DNA from: Lasioglossum baleicum
Lineage: Eukaryota; Arthropoda; Insecta; Hymenoptera; Halictidae
Direction: 5' to 3'
NCBI RefSeq assembly: GCF_051020765.1
Contig: NC_134931.1
Coordinates: 20,290,810 to 20,354,809, forward strand
Length of the DNA stretch: 64,000 bases
Part shown: piece after piece, positions 48,801 to 57,800 of the stretch
Layout of the letters: every line of letters begins with the position of its first letter
Numbering within the stretch: the stretch's first letter is position 1
Translations under genes and position numbers: made by a program
The notes under the pieces: generated by a model
Told to the model about the DNA's origin: nothing
Databases searched by the model: none
The model's input: the letters and a program-made list of their open reading frames with translations, nothing else

Positions 48801-51800
48801 TATATGCAAATGACACCGTTCCCGCCGGGGAAACCTTTAAATCACACATCGAGGCTACCAATAACACGTCGACGATCGTAATACAAGACAGCCTTTATGC
48901 GCTGTACCAGCAAGAGTACCAAAACCGCCTCTCGTCCTCGAGTTAAAAGGATCGCGTTCTAAGTACCGTAACATGCAATAACAGGCTTTCATCGGACATA
49001 ATTCGAGCCGGGATTAAAATAACAAATAGACGAGAGGCCGACGCGTGTTCCGCGTAATCGGTATACCTTGTTGGCTGTCCACGCGATTGGTAATACCGTG
49101 TCGTAATGTTTTCTTTTTTTTATTTAACGCGATCCTAACGCGGAGAGAGGAAAGAAAACATCGCGTTTCGTCGAAGGCGTTCTTTCGACATAATTTTCGT
49201 GTTTCGTTCCGTCGGCCAAACGAGAGCTCGAGAGAAAGGGACTGCTCTCGGAGAGCGGGTTTCCTTCAAAACGGAATCCCCGGCAAATTTATACATCACA
49301 ATTCACCGCGCATCGCCGCCATTAACGCGTCGACGACCGGGGAACAAGACGGCCACGGTACATCAACCTCCGTGGAAACGGAGCTGCCCGTCCCGAGGTA
49401 CCAAAAGGAGCCATGCCGTGCTTTTATCGCGAGTAATTCGGGCCACGATCGTACGTATACGGTGTCTAATAAATTCGTGAATGGCCCGGCTGCGACTGAA
49501 ATGTCCTATACACCCACGCGCGACGCACACACACGCGCACACACCTTCCTCGAAACGAACAGGAACACAACCGGAGGGCCGGTCTCGGTTGTGTGCGCGT
49601 GCCTCTCTCGGTCTTCCTCTCGGTCCCGAGGTTGTTGGCGTTGGTTGCGCGCTTAGGGTGGGTACACCGAGAGCCGGCGCGACGGACCGACATGGGGGCA
49701 CCGAGAGAGAGCGGATATTATCGCCAAACGTTAATTTGGTCGAGGCCCGGCCTACCTTCCAATTTTCGAGCCCTTACACGCCCACTTACGAGATTGTCCG
49801 TTAATGCTCCGAAACGTCGGGACGCGTTTTCGACGCCCGCGTTTTACCGCCATGGAGAGCTTTACGGGCTGCTCTCCCCGGTATACACCAACGCCGAAAC
49901 CTAAACAAAAAGCGGAACGTGCTTGCAGACGCGAAGCGAAATTACTCGCGGTGAACCATCTTAGCGCGGATACGCACCCCGGAGACCAAAACGTCGCGTT
50001 CTTACGAGCAGATAGAACTTGGCGGACATCGAAACTCCGAGCCCCGACAGGTACCCCGGCCCGTTTAGGTACCAGCAGACTCTCCGGATACCAGTAATTT
50101 ATGAAGATACCAGTGATTTAGACCCTAAATATGGATCCTGGCATTAAGATAATAACTGTAAGAACTAAATTCACTAGGTCCCCATGCGTGGATACTAGTT
50201 CTTAGCGACGAACCTCTATGCAACGCGCGTGATATTGCTGCATGATTCTATTCATTACCCGAAATTGTACGTCATTGCTCTCCGCGTGGTGCGTCCGATT
50301 ACTTTAATCGAACCATTAGTAATCGGACCGACGCGACGCGACGTTTGTGCATTTCAATAGCGTGCAATAAAATTTGATGATGTTTCACCTCGCTCGCAGT
50401 ATACAGGATATTTCACCTAACTTGACCACCTTGAATATCTTTGTTGTGATTTTTTTTAGAGATATCAAGGTCACCTTCATCTTTTTAAATGGAGCGAGGT
50501 ATTTTTTAAATACCTCATTTTAAATAATAAAAAAGTACTAACCTATGTATGTCGAAAAGTCATTTATTAGTTCAGGAGATATTTTAGAAAAACAAAAATC
50601 ATTTTTGGTATCGTATGAGCCCCATTTTACCATTCAACTTTGTCCTTCAGACGTTTGACGTATCAACAAAGACAACAAAGATATTCAATGTGGTCAAGTT
50701 AGGTGAAATACCCTATTACCATCACCAATAGAAATGAAAAACGAAATAATTCGCAGATTACGAACACAACGTCGTTGATTCGTTCAGTTTAATAAATGAA
50801 TTACTTACATTGTATAATATTTCGCCGTCCGGTAGGTACTGGACTCAGCAATTCGACGCGCGTGAATTTGCATAGCCGACTACTGATAAGTAACCGCAAA
50901 TTTATCATTAATAGCGTGTCCCAACATTGACACGATAACACGAAGATCGGTCCCCTTGCCGGACGATGCGATGGGGGATTCAACGTCGTCGTCGGCCGAG
51001 CCTTCACGGTGGAATTAAATTAAGCATCGCGAAAAAGAAACGGTCCGAGAGTAGGTCCGTTCGAGCGTTGAGAAAACAGGGAAACCGTATTTCAACGGTG
51101 CCCCCGAACATTCCCGTGGACTCCGGGCATCATCGCGCGTCCGTATCTAATTTATGTAACCCAGAACAAATATACTCGGCGGGCATGCCACGGTCGTATG
51201 TGGCGGAGGCAAGCCGGCGAAAGGAAAATAAATATAGGGTCGAAACAAGTGGAGCGACCGCGAGAACCAAGAAAATAGTCTCTGCGCCGATTCGTAGACC
51301 CGAAATAGGGCGGTGTGAACAGCAGGAGACGTTACTGTGCTCGGTGCAACGTGGAGGAACGGACATGTATTGCCGTATGTGAGCGCCGTTGGAAAGAACC
51401 GGTTATATAGGAACCGTCCTCCACCTTCTTCACCTTCCTTCTCCTCTTCTTCTGCTTCTTCTTCTTCTTCTTCTTCTTCTTTACCTTCCTTTCTACATAT
51501 TCGCCGACCTTTCGTTCCATCCTCGCCGAGTATCCAGCAAGCTCTGCTACATAATACAACCGAGCCTGTATATACAAGCTCACCTGTATGCGTACATGTG
51601 TGTACATACGCGCAGAAGCCGTATGTACACTTACGTGGGGTCCCGACACCATGGGCGCCTGCCTATCTGACATTGGGTGCCTACGAGGGCGAGTCCGCGC
51701 GTCGTCCTCTCTTTTTTCTCCTTTTCCTGACCTGGCTACCAACGGACCCGGAGGGAACCGTGTACTCCCTGCGAGGAACCTCCGGGGGCGTCGGAATTTC

Positions 51801-54800
51801 GCGAATGTTTCATGGATACCCTCGTTTCCGAGCGACCGATACGCGGAAACGGCCGGACCTATTGTGCTTCCCCCCGTCGACATCCCGCGGCGAACGGAAC
51901 GTAGTCGTTAATGTTCGTACTCATCGCGCGGATATCCCGGAATTCATTTTTCAAAGGCTCGGGCCGTGTACAACGACGGATCCTCCTCTTCGTTCGCTAT
52001 AAAAAAATATATTAACCCTTTGCCGTTCGTGATACATTCCTGATTTGCGTCTGGTCGGTTGGCTACACTCATCAATTGCCCTTCCTTCGCGTAAACCTCT
52101 CGATAGAAATCGAGATATACATATCACATGTATTTGTATGTTTGATCGAGCGCAGTTGCTAACGATCCTCTTTTTCTGTTGCAGATTTCGAATAGACAAT
52201 ACAGACCACATAATAGACGTGAACAAGAACAACGCGGCGTTCGAGTACGACCAAGTGAACATAATATGTCCTGTGTACCAACCAGGGACGTATGACGACG
52301 ACGCTGAGAAGTATATTATCTACAACGTGAGTACACGCGGTTCGACCGCGAATAATTCAACTCTCCTTCCGGTAAAAGTTGGCCGCGACGCGACGCCACG
52401 TATGCTATACCGCGTTCCACATGCCCCGGGATCGGCAGATATAAATCGTGTTACGGGACTGCCGGCCCATTACACGAACGAAAAAATTGTCAAAGGGCGT
52501 TCCGTGGATGTTTAGACAGCTGTTGCTACTCGAAACTCGTTCGTTAACTCGCTCGCCGCGGACCCCCAACAACGACTTCCGCTTCGGAGCCAACTTTTAA
52601 CACCGCTCTGCCACCGACAGGGGCTGCTACACCACCCCACCACCGCCACTCTTCTCTTAAAAATATTCACGGAATATCGTTACCGCTATTCCTGAAATAA
52701 TACAGTACGCTCGGTTGCCGCGTCGCTGTTCGTGGTCGTGAGAAAAACATCCCGTGAATCAAATTGTTGCTAGCATCGTGGAAAGTTCTTGCCCTCCTGC
52801 GTTGCTATCGTCGATCCCGGGACCGTCCGGCGGCGCAGACGTAAGCACAAACTTACGAATCATCGTCGAGATCTAATCACCGCTTCGACGCCCATCATCC
52901 CCCTCGTATTGTCTCGATAGCGCGGCGATCGGGTCCCGACAATAGACATTATTCCTCCGGTTCACCGTGTCCTGCGAGGCGAAACTAGCCGAGTAGCAGA
53001 AATCAGCCTCCTCCGGAACCAGGCCACGCAGACTACCCGACGGGAACTTCTTTCACAGTAGTCAATCAACGATTAATGTCCTTTTGTGGGACTGCGCGCT
53101 CTGCCTCCGCAAACACCGTGTTCGCCGAGACGTAAAACAAAGAGAACGTTCTCCCTCTGCCTCTCGACACGGCCGGTTTCGCGGCAAACCGGAAGCGTCG
53201 CCAATTGATTCGCCACGGAAGTTTACAACGCCTCCGATCCGTTTCCGTAGGTGTCCAAGGAGGAGTACGAAACATGTCGGATAACGAATCCGAATCCGCG
53301 GGTGATAGCGGTCTGCGACAAGCCGTCCAAGACGATGTACTTCACAATCACCTTCAGGCCGTTCACACCGCAACCCGGAGGCCTAGAGTTCCTGCCGGGA
53401 CACGATTACTACTTCATCAGCACCTCGTCCAAGGAGGACCTTCACAAACGCATCGGCGGAAGGTGCTCCAGCAACAACATGAAAGTCGTGTTCAAAGTCT
53501 GCTGCGGCAACGAAGCTGACACATCGTCGTCCTCAGCGACGTCGCGCAACAACTGTAAGTACTTCTTTGCAATATCTAACCAATACGCAGACTCTTCCCG
53601 ATGTATTTCTCGATATGCTGTCCCCATCCTCACAAGTGCTCAGACAAAAATCCCAATCCACAGTTACAGAATTAAGGTGGAATCTCCTTTGCGCATTTTG
53701 TTATCGATACTACATTCGTCGTAGCTCTTTTCAGTGCCTCGCTTCTGTTTTTTCGCTTCGAGACCTCTGAATGTTGGGCTAGACCCAAACGCACGGGTTT
53801 TGTGACCCACTGCTTCTGAGGAAGTCCAGACACTCAGCAATGCGTTTTGTCGACCCACTGCTTCAGAATACTATTATAATAGCAGAACTAGCAAACCAGC
53901 AAATGGTGAAAAAACAATTTTTTTTTAAATAACAACATTTTGAGTGGATTCTCTTATGTTTTCACTACAAGCTCCTGAAAACTCATTCTTCTCGGTTGAC
54001 GCGCAAAGGAGATCCCATTTTTACGCCTCCCTTGAGCGTCGCGCGCGTGCGGTCCTCGGCAGGAAGAACCGAATCAGAAGAGGACCGCGCCATAAATTCA
54101 TTATCCCGTGATCAGTTCTAAAGTGGAACAACTTTTGTGTCAGCCGGTCCACGGCTGCTTCTCCTTGTCCGTTCTCCGGACTGGTCCCTCTGTGCTCCAG
54201 TGTTTCTTCTGGCGGTCCCCCCTCTTAAATAATCCCTATCAATTATAATTCTTACTGTGCACCATTTGTTGCGGTTAGGGGGGACTAACACTGTGTCCCA
54301 GAGCACAATAAATTCCACTATTTCATTCTAGTCCGGTCTCTCCACTCTCCCTAATTCGTTCCAGCCGCCCTCCCTGCACCACCTCCGCCTCGTTCTGCCC
54401 GCTACCACCGGCCCCGACACTCGCCAGAGACGATTCATGCGCCGTAATGACTAGCTATTTCGCTGCCCGAGAACTCTGAACTCTTCGGCGTCGGGCATTC
54501 AGGATTCCACGGGACTCACGGCCTCGAAATCCCCGCGTGTCGGCCGCTGGATAAGCTTTGCGTGGACCCTGCTCGGTCTCTACGCGCGCGCGCGAACACC
54601 ACTGTGGCCTACGATTACTATCGCCGGTCACGAACCGCGAGAAATGTTAATCTCGCGGAAAATTTCAGGCGCTCCTCTGCTCCCCGAGGCCTCGCGACCA
54701 CGGCGTACGACGTTTACGGTGGCAATTAGCCGGCGAAAACGGGGAATTAATTTTCGATTTTATTTCCACGGTGGAAGCTACTTCTCGCCGGTCCACGGGG

Positions 54801-57800
54801 ACGTGAATATCCCCTGAACGCGGATGAATCGACGCTTCCTCGGGCGATATTCCGTTAAAGGAATCTTTACTTTCTTTTACGGCAGTCACCAGATTTTATT
54901 TCTATTTTTAACAGACTTCGAAAAAGGAGGAGGTTACTCAATTCGAGCCGCATATGCCTTTTTTCGCTTTTTTTCTATGTATGTTCACCGATTACGCCGA
55001 GATCGATGGACCAATCGGAACGAAACCTTTTGCATCTTGTAGAGTATGTCCCCGAGGTGGTTCCTTGAAAACAAATGTTCCATTTTTCCGTTCTTTGCGG
55101 TTTTTATTGCAAATAAGCAATACGACCGAAAAACCATCCTACGGTGTTCTACAAATCCTGCTCGTTCCCCTAAAATGTGTGAAATAAAAAAATTAAACCG
55201 ACTTCGACAAAAACACAGTAAAAGAATGCACAGTATGAAATAACTTCCACTTAATTTATGTGAATACACACGAACAAAATGCAAAAATGAAAAATTTTCC
55301 AAATGACAGATGCTGCTGATTATGATTTCATTGGAATATGATGGACTTGGAAATCAGTAGGTGGAAAGAGAAGATACATTAATATGTGAAAGCATGTAGA
55401 AGAATTTAATGATCTACGTAATTTTTAGTGTCGAGAATTTTCAATTTCGCACCGCCTGTGGAAAGATTGTATTTTATTTATTATAAGTTCGTGTGTATTC
55501 GCATAAATTAAGTGGAAATTATTTCATACTTTTTAGTGCGTTCTTTCGAAGTCGGTTTAATTTTCTTTCATAAAACCATTTTTCCGTAGATTCCCGTTCG
55601 TGGTTAGAGTATCTACCGATGAAAATCCATTCTTTCGCGCGGAAGCGTCCGCGGCTTCTGATGCAATATCGCGGGAACGAGAATTCTCTCGTTGGCTTTT
55701 GCTTTCCGCGGCGCGTCACGGTTACGTAAATTCGTATCAGATTTTTACTGCGCCACGTTTACGGTTATAACTGTAACGTCGGCGGCTACCCGCGCCGCTA
55801 TTATTATGTATACGGACGTCATACACACGGCATGCAACGCCGAATGATCGTCGACGCGATTAAATAAAATTTAACGGCCGCAATCATAACCGCGTCTATT
55901 TCGATACGCGGACACCGCGCCGCGTTAAATACCGAACGCGCGTCGTCCTCTGCGCGCAGCGCACACCGATAATTGAAATCGATGCGCGATTCCACCGTGG
56001 TCTGCGTTTACGGCCGGTCGTCGACGCGGCTCTGCGTCCGCGAGGCTCCGGCTCGGAGAACGCGCCGAAAATTACGCAAAACTCGGTCGTTCCCAAAACC
56101 GAAATTGCATGGGAAAACGGTATCCTAAATCATCCGACCGAGAACGCCGTTGTCGCTCGTAACGGCGAGTATAATCGAATCACACGAAATTGCGGGCGAG
56201 ACTCGTTTCCTCGATCCGATGAACGAAACTTTCACAGTCCTCTACCTACCGCGATCCTCGACCTCTCCCGTAGATCGATAAAGCTCGCGCGCGATCATAT
56301 ATCCCACTCGTTCTGCCGGAGCATCATACTTCGCAGTGGTAGTTTCGTATACTTTATTTTGCGATGAACGCGCGAGCGCACGGCCATTAATAAAACTCGC
56401 CGGAAATTGAACGAGACGGCCACGTAACTCCGGCGGCACGCGATCGCTCAAAAAATATTCGCAGATCGGACAATGTCTGAGCCGAAGCCGCGATAACCGG
56501 CTACGCAGAGAGGGAGAGAGAGAGGGAGAGAAATATAATTTTTTACGTGTCGTTGCAGCCGTGCCCGTGACCAGCAGCACCGTGCCAAGCAGCAGCTCGA
56601 CCAGCACCGCAGTTTTGGGTGGAGGAGCCGCCGGAATGGCACCCCAGCCACCACCAAGCGTCTTCAAGGGCGGAGATCGATTCTACCCAGGGGGCAACAT
56701 TCATCATCATCACGATCATCATCAACCGGCCACGGCAGCGCCGACCCTGCCCCACGCGCCCCCTCCGGCTATCTACCCCGTGCATCCGCATCAGCCTCCG
56801 ATTCACAATGGACCGCCGTCTTCCTTGCCGCCCAAGACCTCGACCGGCCCGAAGAAGAAGAACAGTACGTATACACAGCGCCTCGCCACCTGCTCCCTTT
56901 GCCGCGGAACGAGTTTCTCGATGCTCCTCGTGACCATTATCTTGGCCAGCGATTTTTCCCTGGGACCTCGTTCACCGACATTAATTGCGGAAGGGAGGGC
57001 GAGAGTACCTACCACCACGTGAATCAGAGTCTTTTCAAGCCCGGACACACTCGGAGATTGGCGGCCGATTTCCAGGATCGAACGATAGGAAATATGTGAA
57101 TCAGCCTCGCACAATAATCGGCTGGCCCTCCCCCTCCCCCTGTCCGTGAAACCGCCCCGAGGGCCGGGCTCTCTCCACCACCGTTTATCGGTGATGAACG
57201 CGAACCCTTTCCGCGAAACGAATTTCTCGATGTTCCCCGGAATCATTCATCACGGCACCGGGATTTCTTTCACGGCGAAATTAATTATACCACGAAGGAT
57301 CTCGTTGACTGACGCAGCCAGAGGGCGGGGCGATCGTATCATTGGCCATTCCCCCGGAAATCGTCGAAATGGAAAGCTTCGCGAGCTATCGATGGCTGGC
57401 AATTAGTCTCGGAAATCTTGCTCGATTGTTCGATAGCCGGGGCCCGATTTAATTATCGGAAACGGAAGCCACGATAATAACATAAATTCGAATCGAGTCG
57501 CGTCCTGTCGTGTCGCGTCGCGTCGCGTCGGCTAAATGCTGAAACGCAAAGAGAAGTCCCCCCCCCCCCGTGATGCATTGCGAGAAAGCCGAGTCCCCTG
57601 TTAGTCGGGTGGACGCGCACCGCGTTTGCAATTGCACCGCTCGGTCGAGGTGTCTTTAATCGTTGGTTCCTTTTTGTCGGACTGGTAATTATTACTTTGT
57701 ATCGGAATTACTGTTGCATAAAATTAAGATAAACCACTCGTCCCCGACGACTTTACTGCTCGTTATCTTATGTAAATCTTTCTTTCGGAGGCAGAATTGC

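Larger units (their letters stand above)
9240..52184 (+). other. Ephrin: Ephrin intron 1, about 43 kb
   Basis: Bounded by donor GTAAGT at 9240 and acceptor TTGCAG at 52184. It separates the signal peptide from the rest of the ligand. No nested protein gene is recognised on either strand. Its content is mobile-element remnants and simple repeats, listed separately, in otherwise unique CpG-rich sequence. Large first introns often hold enhancers, but no named element can be shown by reading. Confidence 0.88.

Noticed and set aside
51332..52002. Frames of 183 and 221 codons around the TTC array
   Set aside because: Both cross the trinucleotide array as poly-Lys or poly-Ser and have no recognised domain. 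They lie in intron 1 just before exon 2.
56242..56806. Minus-strand frames overlapping ephrin exon 4
   Set aside because: They are antisense shadows of the stalk exon; the plus-strand reading has splice sites and matches the gene.
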